Notes: generated by a model from the sequence alone, not told the origin. DNA of 64,000 bases from Iodobacter fluviatilis (GCF_900451195.1 NZ_UGHR01000003.1:372001-436000); one strand, 5' to 3'. Shown: positions 27,301-34,802, numbered from the stretch's first letter. Numbers and translations are program-made.

Positions 27301-30027
27301 GGGATTATCGATAATACGGGTTCCCCAACTGACACAACAAACAGCACGGTTAGCTCTGGCACGATTGCAATGAGCGATCCTGATAGCCCAAGCTTAACAA
27401 CAACACTGCTTGCACCAACGGATGTTTTATCTTCTGGCGGGCAAGCACTGGTATGGAGTGGCAGCGGTACGCAGGATCTGGTCGCAAAAGCGGGCAGTGT
27501 AACCGTTGCGGCAATCCATATTGATAATGCAGGCCACTACACCGTTACTTTAAGCGGGCCGATTGATCATCCTGTTAACAGTGTTGAGGATGTGAAATCA
27601 TTTAATGTTGGTGTTCAGGTCTCAGATGGTAGTTTGAGCAGTACGGGCACATTAACGGTAAATGTTGAAGATGATGCACCCGTTGGACAAAGCAAAACAG
27701 CGGATGTTCAGATCCCTAATGTTGACAGCAATTTGGTCCTGACAATCGATGTATCCGGAAGTATGGCTGATCCAAGCGGGATACCTGGAAAAACAAGATT
27801 GCAGGTTGCGAAAGAGGCAATTACCAAGTTGATCGATGACTATGACGTGCTGGGTGACGTGAAAGTTATGCTGGTTACGTTTAGTACCTCTGCAGCGACT
27901 CAGCAGAGTGGCGGGCAAACCTGGATGAGTGTGGATGAAGCCAAAACGATTCTGGCTAATCTTACTGCTAATGGGGGGACTAATTATGATGCCGCAGTTG
28001 GTCAGGTGACAGCGCATTATGACGAGGCAGGCAAGATTGCAGGAGGCCAGAATATTGCTTACTTCTTCTCTGATGGCGCGCCTAATCCAGGTTTGGGTTT
28101 GGATGCAGGTGAAACACTCTCTTGGACTAATTTTTTAAACGCTAAAGATATTAATTCTTTGGCTTTAGGTTTGGGCTCCGGAGTAACGGCAACTAATCTG
28201 AATCCGCTTGCCTACAATGGTACGGGCAGCGGATCTGAAGCCAATGCCATCATTGTGACTGATTTGGCGCAGCTGCCACCCATCTTGCGTGACACGATTG
28301 TAGTGCCTGATTCGGGTGATTTAACAGGCGGCGTTATTTCTGGTGCGTCATCAGGCTTTGGTGCTGATGGCGGGCATATGAACGATATAACGGTTGATGG
28401 GGTGAAATATACCTTTGATGCGGCGCACAATTCGGTGGTGACCTCCGCCGCTGCAGCTACTTACACCTTTGATGCGCTGACTCATCAATTAAAAGTCAAT
28501 ACGGCTCTGGGCGGGCAGTTTGCTATTGATATGGATGATGGCAAATATACCTATACGCCGCCGGTGATTAAAACGTCAGGCTCCAGCGAAAACATCGGCT
28601 TCACCTTAATTGATAACGATGGTGATCTGGATACATCAAACAGTCATCTTATAATCAATATTGTTCCGCCAGCTCAGGGCAATACGATGCAACTGTTGGC
28701 TTCAACCACTGCAATTGCTGATTCTGCCCGTGGCTTGCATGGTGAGTTTTTTGGTTATAACAATGATCCTGATAAGAGCGCTGGCGTTACATATAACGTG
28801 CAAAGCCAGGATAATACGGTAGGTAATCTCGATAATATCAATGATATTACTTCGGTGATTAATGGCCGTCAGGGCAGCAATATTGTCGGCACGCAAACCG
28901 AAGCAAGTGCCGTGGCCAGCGATGCCACCTTTATTGCAGATGCCATTAAATATGGCGTTACGCCTACGGTGACTGGCAATTTAGGCACAAATAATGCTGT
29001 AACAGCAGGCTCGGCCATTACGTCGGGTAATCTGTATAACTTCCTTGGTGCAAATAATACAGGGGCCGATTCTGCCGGGCTTGCAGCAACCAGTACTTTC
29101 GGAAATACCACTGATTCAATTATGCGCATGGTGGGTGGCGCTTACTTTGCGGCAGGTACTTACGATATTCGCGTTTATGCGGATGATGGTTTCCGTATCG
29201 CTGTTGATGGTCAGTCTGTGTTTGAATATGACGCGAACCAGCCGCCAACCACGCGGGTACAAACCGGTGTAGCCATCAGTGAAGGGATGCACAATCTTGA
29301 AGTACTGTATTGGGAGCAAGGAGGTAATGCGGCTTTAAAAATAGAATTTAAACCTTCAGGCTCAGCTGATAGTGCTTATGTCACCCTAGGGATTGATGAC
29401 ATGGCCTTGTTCCATGGCACACAAGCCCCCGTACTGAGCGAGCTACAGGATATTATTGAAGACCCAAGCAATAATGGGCATTACCTAGTTCGTAGCGGGC
29501 AAGAAGTAACAGGCAGCAATCTGTCTGACACGATTACCGGCTCCGCTGGCCGCGATATTATCCATGGCGGAGCAGGTAATGATGTGATTAATGCAGGAGC
29601 TGGGGCAGACCGGCTTGATGGTGGTGCAGGCAGCGATACCTTAACTGGTGGTCTGGGGGCAGATACCTTCCATTGGGCTCTGTCGGATAAGGGGGCTGTA
29701 GGAGCTCCTGTGATTGATAAAATCACCGATTTCTCTGTGGCAAGTTATAACGCGGGAGGGGACCGGTTGGATCTGAAAGACTTACTGCAGGGTGAAAATC
29801 ATAATGTAAATACGGGGAATCTTACCCAGTATCTGCATTTTGAAAAATCAGGTACAGATACCATTGTTCACGTCAGCAGCTCAGGTGCTTACACGGGGCC
29901 ATTTAATTCGGGCGCTGATGATCAGAGGGTTATTTTGTCGGGCGTTGATTTAACCAGCAATGGCAGTCTGGCTGATGCGGCCATCATTCAGGACCTGCTT
30001 AATAAGGGTAAATTAATCACTGATTAA
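18334..30027 (+). CDS. lapA: Giant LapA-like RTX adhesin, 3897 aa
   Basis: This large surface adhesin is predicted to be exported by LapB/C/E. Residues 1-115 form a LapA-type retention module (VVHIDGSVFLRDATGK, VTSADGRVQLLMPNGE) followed by a glycine-rich stretch. TAAG at residues 120-123 is the expected LapG cleavage site. Three cadherin-like repeats of about 107 residues (173-498) lead into 20 Calx-beta-like repeats of 118 residues (499-2858). More cadherin-like sequence follows, then a VWA domain (about 3134-3320) with a full MIDAS set (DVSGSM, GGTNYD, FSDGAPN) and a PA14-like domain (about 3468-3693, with DIRVYADDGFRIAVDG). RTX nonapeptides (GGAGNDVINAG type, about 3727-3783) and an uncleaved type I secretion signal end the protein. 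There is no Sec signal, as expected. The repeat number in nature may vary. Confidence 0.95.
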   Translation: MAEQISASKPNVTVVHIDGSVFLRDATGKSVPLKEGQQLNENEIFVTSADGRVQLLMPNGELLEIGGDRTVQVDAQMLGSEPADAASAAIADLNGSTGKIVAAAPIDAAAAEALLEQEATAAGLGGGAGGEGHSFVELSRIAEGVNPLAFNFAVTDTGTLDLPLITALPVQPSPNPAILGADTVSGAEDSPIAGNVLTNDSDADGPLTVTGFTVAGLADAFTANQAATIPNIGTLLIAPNGDFTFTPVANYNGPVPVITYSVIDPVGGTGSSTLTLTVTPVDDPANLQADSATVPEDTPATGNVLSNDSDPDGALTVTGFTVAGLPDAFTAGQPASIPNVGTLIIAPNGDYTFTPVANYNGPVPVITYNVADPQGGTGSSTLTLTIRPVDDPANLQADSATVLEDTPATGNVLSNDSDPDGPLTVTGFTIAGLPGTFTPGQAAVIPDVGSLVIAPNGDYTFTPVDNYNGQVPVVTYNVIDPAGGTGSSTLTLTVTPVDDPVISQIEVGNPGVADDNVVEGNNLVFNVSLSTTTTKPETYAFNLGGGSASAADYGTATFSNGVTYNATTGLITVPAGVTNFAVTLPTVDDALVEITPETVPLTIGGVSSTGGILDNDSPAITGIEVGNPGVADDNVVEGNNLVFNVSLSTATTKPETYAFNLGGGSASAADYGTATFSNGVTYNATTGLITVPAGVTNFAVTLPTVDDALVEITPETVPLTIGGVSATGGILDNDSPAITGIEVGNPGVADDNVVEGNNLVFNVSLSTATTKPETYAFNLGGGSASATDYGTATFSNGVTYNATTGLITVPAGVTNFAVTLPTVDDALVEISPETVPLTIGGVSATGGILDNDSPAITGIEVGNPGVADDNVVEGNNLVFNVSLSTATTKAETYAFNLGGGSASAADYGTATFSNGVTYNATTGLITVPAGVTNFAVTLPTVDDALVEISPETVPLTIGGVSATGGILDNDSPAITGIEVGNPGVADDNVVEGNNLVFNVSLSTATTKPETYAFNLGGGSASTSDYGTATFSNGVTYNATTGLITVPAGVTNFAVTLPTVDDALVEITPETVPLTIGGVSATGGILDNDSPAITGIEVGNPGVADDNVVEGNNLVFNVSLSTATTKPETYAFNLGGGSASTADYGTATFSNGVTYNATTGLITVPAGVTNFAVTLPTVDDALVEISPETVPLTIGGVSATGGILDNDSPAITGIEVGNPGVADDNVVEGNNLVFNVSLSTATTKAETYAFNLGGGSASAADYGTATFSNGVTYNATTGLITVPAGVTNFAVTLPTVDDALVEITPETVPLTIGGVSATGGILDNDSPAITGIEVGNPGVADDNVVEGNNLVFNVSLSTATTKPETYAFNLGGGSASTSDYGTATFSNGVTYNATTGLITVPAGVTNFAVTLPTVDDALVEITPETVPLTIGGVSSTGGILDNDSPAITGIEVGNPGVADDNVVEGNNLVFNVSLSTATTKPETYAFNLGGGSASTADYGTATFSNGVTYNATTGLITVPAGVTNFAVTLPTVDDALVEITPETVPLTIGGVSATGGILDNDSPAITGIEVGNPGVADDNVVEGNNLVFNVSLSTATTKPETYAFNLGGGSASTADYGTATFSNGVTYNATTGLITVPAGVTNFAVTLPTVDDALVEISPETVPLTIGGVSATGGILDNDSPAITGIEVGNPGVADDNVVEGNNLVFNVSLSTATTKPETYAFNLGGGSASATDYGTATFSNGVTYNATTGLITVPAGVTNFAVTLPTVDDALVEISPETVPLTIGGVSATGGILDNDSPAITGIEVGNPGVADDNVVEGNNLVFNVSLSTATTKPETYAFNLGGGSASTSDYGTATFSNGVTYNATTGLITVPAGVTNFAVTLPTVDDALVEITPETVPLTIGGVSATGGILDNDSPAITGIEVGNPGVADDNVVEGNNLVFNVSLSTATTKPETYAFNLGGGSASTADYGTATFSNGVTYNATTGLITVPAGVTNFAVTLPTVDDALVEISPETVPLTIGGVSATGGILDNDSPAITGIEVGNPGVADDNVVEGNNLVFNVSLSTATTKAETYAFNLGGGSASAADYGTATFSNGVTYNATTGLITVPAGVTNFAVTLPTVDDALVEITPETVPLTIGGVSATGGILDNDSPAITGIEVGNPGVADDNVVEGNNLVFNVSLSTATTKPETYAFNLGGGSASTSDYGTATFSNGVTYNATTGLITVPAGVTNFAVTLPTVDDALVEITPETVPLTIGGVSATGGILDNDSPAITGIEVGNPGVADDNVVEGNNLVFNVSLSTATTKAETYAFNLGGGSASAADYGTATFSNGVTYNATTGLITVPAGVTNFAVTLPTVDDALVEITPETVPLTIGGVSATGGILDNDSPAITGIEVGNPGVADDNVVEGNNLVFNVSLSTATTKPETYAFNLGGGSASTADYGTATFSNGVTYNATTGLITVPAGVTNFAVTLPTVDDALVEISPETVPLTIGGVSATGGILDNDSPAITGIEVGNPGVADDNVVEGNNLVFNVSLSTATTKPETYAFNLGGGSASTSDYGTATFSNGVTYNATTGLITVPAGVTNFAVTLPTVDDALVEITPETVPLTIGGVSSTGGILDNDSPAITGIEVGNPGVADDNVVEGNNLVFNVSLSTATTKPETYAFNLGGGSASTADYGTATFSNGVTYNATTGLITVPAGVTNFAVTLPTVDDALVEISPETVPLTIGGVSATGGILDNDSPAITGIEVGNPGVADDNVVEGNNLVFNVSLSTATTKPETYAFNLGGGSASAADYGTATFSNGVTYNATTGLITVPAGVTNFAVTLPTVDDALVEISPETVPLTIGGVSATGGILDNDFAPDTNNVSASGVEDQVLPIAITLSGTDADGTVAGFRILNLPGNGTLYRDAAMTQLVVAGSELTAASNSLTLYFKPAHDWSGSTHFNYAAKDNTGLIDATLGTATINVAGVNDAPVIANASATVSEEGLAGGIIDNTGSPTDTTNSTVSSGTIAMSDPDSPSLTTTLLAPTDVLSSGGQALVWSGSGTQDLVAKAGSVTVAAIHIDNAGHYTVTLSGPIDHPVNSVEDVKSFNVGVQVSDGSLSSTGTLTVNVEDDAPVGQSKTADVQIPNVDSNLVLTIDVSGSMADPSGIPGKTRLQVAKEAITKLIDDYDVLGDVKVMLVTFSTSAATQQSGGQTWMSVDEAKTILANLTANGGTNYDAAVGQVTAHYDEAGKIAGGQNIAYFFSDGAPNPGLGLDAGETLSWTNFLNAKDINSLALGLGSGVTATNLNPLAYNGTGSGSEANAIIVTDLAQLPPILRDTIVVPDSGDLTGGVISGASSGFGADGGHMNDITVDGVKYTFDAAHNSVVTSAAAATYTFDALTHQLKVNTALGGQFAIDMDDGKYTYTPPVIKTSGSSENIGFTLIDNDGDLDTSNSHLIINIVPPAQGNTMQLLASTTAIADSARGLHGEFFGYNNDPDKSAGVTYNVQSQDNTVGNLDNINDITSVINGRQGSNIVGTQTEASAVASDATFIADAIKYGVTPTVTGNLGTNNAVTAGSAITSGNLYNFLGANNTGADSAGLAATSTFGNTTDSIMRMVGGAYFAAGTYDIRVYADDGFRIAVDGQSVFEYDANQPPTTRVQTGVAISEGMHNLEVLYWEQGGNAALKIEFKPSGSADSAYVTLGIDDMALFHGTQAPVLSELQDIIEDPSNNGHYLVRSGQEVTGSNLSDTITGSAGRDIIHGGAGNDVINAGAGADRLDGGAGSDTLTGGLGADTFHWALSDKGAVGAPVIDKITDFSVASYNAGGDRLDLKDLLQGENHNVNTGNLTQYLHFEKSGTDTIVHVSSSGAYTGPFNSGADDQRVILSGVDLTSNGSLADAAIIQDLLNKGKLITD
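18850..19828 (+). repeat. Three 321-base cadherin-like repeats in lapA
   Basis: Three successive units of about 107 codons share EDTPATGNVLSNDSDPDG, APNGDYTFTPV and GGTGSSTLTLTV. They are clearly related but more diverged in DNA than the downstream Calx-beta array, so they are an older duplication. The repeated NDSDPDG motif suggests calcium binding between domains. Confidence 0.85.
21331..22632 (+). repeat. Exact 1302-base segment duplicated inside the lapA array (copy 1)
   Basis: By direct reading this stretch is identical to 23809-25110, exactly seven repeat units (2478 bases) away. The copies begin right after a T/C difference (21330 versus 23808) and end at the SST/SAT difference (22633 versus 25111). 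Flanking units differ at many sites, so a block of more than three units was copied as one piece. Confidence 0.85.
23809..25110 (+). repeat. Exact 1302-base segment duplicated inside the lapA array (copy 2)
   Basis: This is the second copy of the 1302-base block at 21331-22632. It shows that the array grows or is homogenised by multi-unit duplication or gene conversion, and not only by single-unit slippage. Confidence 0.85.
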
Positions 30028-30030
30028 ACT

Positions 30031-30060
30031 AAAGAGGCCAGCAATGCTGGCCTCTTTTTT
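30031..30060. terminator. Bidirectional terminator between lapA and lapD
   Basis: A 12-base-pair stem (30031-30042 with 30046-30057, AAAGAGGCCAGC and its complement) with a 3-base loop has T runs on one side and A runs on the other. It can end lapA on the plus strand and lapD, which stops at 30074, on the minus strand. Confidence 0.9.
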
Positions 30061-30073
30061 AATTGCTGTTTAT

Positions 30074-31999
30074 TTAGCTCAATGGTGTGCTGGCAATGGG
30101 GCCGCTCAGGCCATTGATACCCAAAGTTTTAAGCATTTCCCATTCATTTTTAGTTTGCACCCGCTCGGCAATCGTAATTAAACCATGCCCTGATGCAATG
30201 CCGGTAATTGCTTTAACCAGATTTTGATTACCCAAGTGTTGATCAATAGATTGAATAAAACTGCCATCAATTTTTAAGTAGTCGAGTTGCAATTCGTAAA
30301 GCTGTGGAATACTGCCAAAGTGGCGGCCAAAGTGTTTAATCCCAATTTTACAACCCAAAGGGCGCACTTTCTGAGCAAAGTTAGCCAGAGCGGTAATCTC
30401 ATCTCTGAAGCCAAATTCATTAACTTCAAACCACAGCCGGTCTGTGGAGTGTTTATGCTGCTGCAGAATACTGAGCAGCTCTTCAATAAATTGCTCATCT
30501 GCAATCGATTTGGCTTCCAGGTTAACCGCTAACTGGGCTTCGTGCAGTTTTAGTTCTGCACAGGCAAGCCGGACTGATTCTAAATCCAGAGTATTACTCA
30601 TGCCCAAGCGGCTGATAAAGGGCATAAAAGTACCCGCAGTCAGCAATTCTTTTGTCTCTGGGTGGCGTAAACGCAGTAATAATTCGCGGTGCAGAGGTTG
30701 GCCATCAATCATAATTGCGGGGAAAGACGCTAATTCAAAACTATGGTTTTTAAAGGCTTTTTGCAGCAATGGCTGCCAGTCTTGGGCAGGCAAGGCCTGA
30801 TTTGCACTGGCGCTGCTGACATGACCGGTGCCATTGGCTCCGCTGCTTTCGGCCTGAGCAAGCGCCTGGTCTGTGCCTGCCAGCAATTGGCTGATGCTGT
30901 CATTGTGCTGATAAGTGGCGATTCCAATTGCGGCCAAATCATCGGCATCGGTCAGCTCATGCTGGCGCAGCTCTGCTAAGCCCTGATGCAACTCTTTGGC
31001 TAAATCCAGCCCCTGTTGACGATCTAAGCCGGGGGCAAGTAAAGCAAAGTCTGCACCATTCAGACGGGCGACCAAGCGATCTGGTTCCTGGCCGGTCAGC
31101 GATGCCAATTGCCCTGCCGCCATTTGTAAAAATTGATCGGCTCTTTCCCGGCCTAAGCGGCGGTTGACCTCTGCCAGATTATGCAGGCGCATAATCAGTA
31201 AAATTCCGCTGGGGGCTGCTTCGTCGTCTTCTAATGCCTGAGACAGGCGGCCCATAAAAAAACTGCGATTGGGTAATTGGGTGAGGGCGTCACGGTTGGC
31301 CTCACTGCGCAGTGCATCAATGCGGGCTGCCTGCTCGGAAAACATGGTTTTAACGCGGCTGACCATCGTGTTCATGGCGTTGACGACACTTTTTAATTCT
31401 TTGTAACGCGGCTCAGGGATGGTAATAAAACGCCGTTCACTAATGGCTTCGGCCTGCTCTACCATTTGAGTAATGGGTTTTTTAACCCAGTTGAGTAAGA
31501 GTTGAAGACCCGCCCCACACACTAGGCCTGCTCCAATAATCCATACAAACAAGCGCATCGCACCTTCCCATAATGCTTGGTAAGCGAAGCGGGAGTGGGC
31601 AACGACGGTCACAGTGCCGGCTTGTTTCCAGCCATCGCTCACCTGGGCTTTGCCAAAGGCAATTTGCAGGGGAAAGGTTTGTACAAACCAATTGGGTACA
31701 CCATCGGCTTTATCGTTGTTTTTACGTTCAACCAGTGTTTTGCCATGGTTGTCGCTAAACTGAATTAATTCAAAGTGCCCCGTATCGAATAAGGCGGCTA
31801 CATTCAGCTCTATGGTCGCTTGGTCTTTACTTTGCTGCGACATAGAAAGAGCCAAAGACGAGGCGTTGTCATTACTTTGAGTAAAGAGTTGTTGCTCTAA
31901 ATAACCGCGGGCGGTGTAAACACTGACGATAAAGCTACCGGCAAAGGCCACCAGGGTAGCCAGAATAATCATCATCCATAGCTGGCGAAAGAGTGACAT
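30074..31999 (-). CDS. lapD: LapD-like c-di-GMP receptor (HAMP with degenerate GGDEF and EAL)
   Basis: This 641-residue protein has two membrane helices (about residues 7-29 and 152-172) that enclose a periplasmic LapD/MoxY-type domain, then a HAMP segment, a GGDEF domain (about 240-395) and an EAL domain (about 400-641). The GGDEF signature is NGADF. In the EAL domain the catalytic Glu motif is changed (HRELLLRL) and the metal-binding DDFG is KHFG, so synthesis or hydrolysis of c-di-GMP is unlikely. That is the LapD design: c-di-GMP binding inside makes the periplasmic domain hold LapG away from LapA. It lies 97 bases downstream of lapG on the same strand. Confidence 0.93.
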   Translation of the reverse strand: MSLFRQLWMMIILATLVAFAGSFIVSVYTARGYLEQQLFTQSNDNASSLALSMSQQSKDQATIELNVAALFDTGHFELIQFSDNHGKTLVERKNNDKADGVPNWFVQTFPLQIAFGKAQVSDGWKQAGTVTVVAHSRFAYQALWEGAMRLFVWIIGAGLVCGAGLQLLLNWVKKPITQMVEQAEAISERRFITIPEPRYKELKSVVNAMNTMVSRVKTMFSEQAARIDALRSEANRDALTQLPNRSFFMGRLSQALEDDEAAPSGILLIMRLHNLAEVNRRLGRERADQFLQMAAGQLASLTGQEPDRLVARLNGADFALLAPGLDRQQGLDLAKELHQGLAELRQHELTDADDLAAIGIATYQHNDSISQLLAGTDQALAQAESSGANGTGHVSSASANQALPAQDWQPLLQKAFKNHSFELASFPAIMIDGQPLHRELLLRLRHPETKELLTAGTFMPFISRLGMSNTLDLESVRLACAELKLHEAQLAVNLEAKSIADEQFIEELLSILQQHKHSTDRLWFEVNEFGFRDEITALANFAQKVRPLGCKIGIKHFGRHFGSIPQLYELQLDYLKIDGSFIQSIDQHLGNQNLVKAITGIASGHGLITIAERVQTKNEWEMLKTLGINGLSGPIASTPLS

Positions 32000-32096
32000 G
32001 GTATTTCCTTGCTAGAGCCGGGCATATAATTAATCTTTCAACGCCCGTTTAATTAAATAAGTGCACATTTTATCCAGCCATATAAACACTATATGC

Positions 32097-32780
32097 CTAA
32101 TCAGTTTCATATCCTTCAGTTTTCATTTTGCTGATCAGATCTTTCCAGCGGGATAATTTATCAACCGGGCCTGTTGGCTGGGCAGCAGCTCCCGTAAAAA
32201 TACCATCGCTATTAAAGCTGAATACAGGTGTCAGATCAGGACGCCGGGATGCCGGACGAATATCATTTAATAAATTATCAAGAACTAAAGGTTCTGCATC
32301 TGCACTGGAGTAGTAAGTTAATACCATATGCGCTTGGCTGACATTGCTTGTTGCGCCTCCAATTTTAGCTTTAACGTAAGTCAGCCGAAGTTTTTCTTTA
32401 GCAACACCCAGTTCTTTTAAACTGAAATATTTAATAATTGCAAAATCCTCGCAATCTCCTGCGCCTTTGCCTATGGTTTCTAGTGGGGTTGCCCAGTAGT
32501 CCGGCGCATTCCAGATTGTGGGGTCATCACCGAATTGAATCCGGCGATTAATGAAGTCATTAATCCGTTTTAATTTATCGGTTTCAGGTGCATTGCGTGC
32601 TTCATTCATCAGTGTTTGCCAGTCGGTAAACAAACGGACAGGCGTTTGCCCCCATCGCTGTACCAGTGATTTTTGTAAGCGGTCAAAATCAAGGTTAGAT
32701 GCAGCATGCAACACGAAAGACAGCATGGCTAAAAGGCCGACTGTTTTTTTACGCAAGAGAAGTAGGTTGTGTTGCGGCAT
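32097..32780 (-). CDS. lapG: LapG-like periplasmic cysteine protease
   Basis: This 227-residue protein of the bacterial transglutaminase-like cysteine protease family (DUF920) has a Sec signal ending near VLHAAS. The catalytic triad can be read as Cys110 (AGDCEDFAI), His151 (QAHMVL) and Asp168 (LVLDNL). LapG cuts LapA-type adhesins after the first Ala of a TAAG-like motif, freeing the cell from the surface; that motif is present at LapA residues 120-123. Activity is normally calcium-dependent and blocked by LapD bound to c-di-GMP. It sits upstream of lapD and divergent from lapE. Confidence 0.94.
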   Translation of the reverse strand: MPQHNLLLLRKKTVGLLAMLSFVLHAASNLDFDRLQKSLVQRWGQTPVRLFTDWQTLMNEARNAPETDKLKRINDFINRRIQFGDDPTIWNAPDYWATPLETIGKGAGDCEDFAIIKYFSLKELGVAKEKLRLTYVKAKIGGATSNVSQAHMVLTYYSSADAEPLVLDNLLNDIRPASRRPDLTPVFSFNSDGIFTGAAAQPTGPVDKLSRWKDLISKMKTEGYETD

Positions 32781-32975
32781 CAGTCTGAATGGTTTTACGA
32801 AGCTATTCTTTATAGTGGGTTAATTCACTGGAATTGTCCAACTTACAATTATAAATATAAAGGCAGAAAGAATAATGGTAAGGTTACAATTTGTTTGCCG
32901 CTATGAATAAGATAATCCGGCTTAATCCGCCGGAGCATAAAAAATGTTACTTGTGAATTACATGGGATTAATAAT

Positions 32976-34802
32976 ATGAACCTGAAACTTTGCTTTGCCG
33001 TTGCTTTGGCATTCAGTGGAATGGGCGTTCAGGCTGCTGCCCCTGCTACTTTGCAGGAAGCGGCCGAGCGGGCCATTACAAACAATCCGGAATTGCGTGC
33101 ACGCTGGTTTGAGTTCCGGGCATCAACTGAAGATGTTTCTGCTGCGCGTGGGGGGTATTTGCCTCAGGTTGATTTTCAGGCATATGCAGGTCGTGAGTGG
33201 GAAATGCGTCCAAGTGGCGATACAGGTGGTTTTAATCATCCTGGTGCCACATTAACTCTGCGCCAAATGCTGTTCGATGGCTTTGCCACAAGCAATGAAG
33301 TTCAGCGTCTGGGCTATGCAAGGTTGACTCGTTATTACGAACTACTTTCATCTTCTGATCAGATTGCTTATGAGAGTGTCCGGGCGTATCAGGATGTGCT
33401 TCGTTATCGTGAGCTGGTTGCGCTTGCCCAGGACAATTTCGCATTACACAAAGAAATTTTAGGCCAGATTGAAGAGCGGGTTAAAGCGGGCGTTGGTCGC
33501 CGGGTCGATTTAGAACAAGCTTCAGGGCGCCTGGCTTTGGCTGAATCTAACTGGTTGACTGATTTATCTAATTTACACGATGTATCCGCACGTTTTCAGC
33601 GCATTGTAGGAGAAGCACCTGCCCCTACGCTGGCTCCTGCCCCAGAACTGCGGGCTGCCCTGCCTAAAGAGGGTAATACTGCTTTAGCAACCGCTTTAAA
33701 ACAAAATCCTGGCTTTTTGGCGGCGGTATCAAATATTCGTTCTGCGCGCAGCGATGCTGAAACTCGCAAATCAAATAATTATCCTAAGCTAGAGCTGGTT
33801 GCAAAGCAGGCTATTGATCGCGATCGCGATAATATTAATGGCACTTTCCAAGATCGCACGATTCAGCTTAATCTAAATTACAATTTATTCAGCGGCGGTC
33901 GTGATAGCGCGCGAACACGCGGTGCGGTAGAAAAACTCAATTCCGCTTATGAGTTGCGCGATAAAACTTGCCGCGATATTCGTCAGACTACGCAAATCGC
34001 CTGGAATGATGTGCGTCGCTTGAATGAACAAATGAAGTTCCTCGATCAGCATCAGCTTTCCACTGAAAAATCCCGCGATGCTTATCGTAAGCAATTTGAT
34101 ATTGGCCAGCGTACTTTGTTAGATTTATTAGATACCGAAAATGAATTGTTTACAGCGAAGCGTTCGGTTGTTGCTGCGGTTTATGATTTAAAAACGTCTG
34201 AAGCGGGTATTTTAACTCAGACGCACCAGATTCTGGCCGCGCTTAAACTAGCTCCGCTTGAGGCTGCTGTACCAGACGAGCTGAATGATAGCCAGCTGGA
34301 TGATGAGCGTATTCGTTGCAGCGCAGAGATGCCTGCGGCGTATGTGATGGACAGAGATGCAGCAATGGCAGCACGGCCGCCTTTGGTTCCGGCAACTGCT
34401 GTTGCAGCGCCTGAAGTGGTCAAAGACAGCGCCCCTGTTAGCAAAGAGTTAGTGCAGTTTGGTAATGATCTGGCAGATAAATGGTCGAAAGCCTGGGCAG
34501 AAAAACGCACAGATGATTATCTGGCCTTTTATGCAGATAGCTTTGTGCCAAGTAATGGGATGAGTGTCGCCAAATGGAAAGAATTCCGCCGCACCCGCGT
34601 GGGGAAACAGGGCGATCTGACGATTACTCTAGACAAGATGAAGCTGAAACAGATCAGTGAAACCCAGGCTGAAGCAAGCTTTAGCCAAAGCTATAAATCT
34701 AAAGACTATACCGATGTGGTGCAGAAAACCCTGGAGATGGTGAAGCAGGGCGGGCAGTGGAAAATCAAGGCAGAGAAAGTCACTAGTGGTAAAGCCTATT
34801 AA
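32976..34802 (+). CDS. lapE: LapE/TolC outer-membrane channel with a C-terminal NTF2-like domain
   Basis: This 608-residue protein has a Sec signal (cleavage near GVQAAA) and a TolC-family body (about residues 25-430) with the two-fold repeated coiled-coil and beta-strand pattern (LRQMLFDGFATSNEV, LNYNLFSGGRDSAR). After an Ala/Pro/Val-rich linker (about 440-485) the last 120 residues form a separate small domain: DKWSKAWAEKRTDDYLAFY, FVPSNGMSVAKWKEFR, VVQKTLEMVKQGGQWKI. This resembles the NTF2/SnoaL-like modules of Cds6-type proteins. Ordinary TolC and LapE proteins end before this point, so it is a fusion. It completes the LapB-LapC-LapE channel. A terminator follows the stop. Confidence 0.9.
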   Translation: MNLKLCFAVALAFSGMGVQAAAPATLQEAAERAITNNPELRARWFEFRASTEDVSAARGGYLPQVDFQAYAGREWEMRPSGDTGGFNHPGATLTLRQMLFDGFATSNEVQRLGYARLTRYYELLSSSDQIAYESVRAYQDVLRYRELVALAQDNFALHKEILGQIEERVKAGVGRRVDLEQASGRLALAESNWLTDLSNLHDVSARFQRIVGEAPAPTLAPAPELRAALPKEGNTALATALKQNPGFLAAVSNIRSARSDAETRKSNNYPKLELVAKQAIDRDRDNINGTFQDRTIQLNLNYNLFSGGRDSARTRGAVEKLNSAYELRDKTCRDIRQTTQIAWNDVRRLNEQMKFLDQHQLSTEKSRDAYRKQFDIGQRTLLDLLDTENELFTAKRSVVAAVYDLKTSEAGILTQTHQILAALKLAPLEAAVPDELNDSQLDDERIRCSAEMPAAYVMDRDAAMAARPPLVPATAVAAPEVVKDSAPVSKELVQFGNDLADKWSKAWAEKRTDDYLAFYADSFVPSNGMSVAKWKEFRRTRVGKQGDLTITLDKMKLKQISETQAEASFSQSYKSKDYTDVVQKTLEMVKQGGQWKIKAEKVTSGKAY

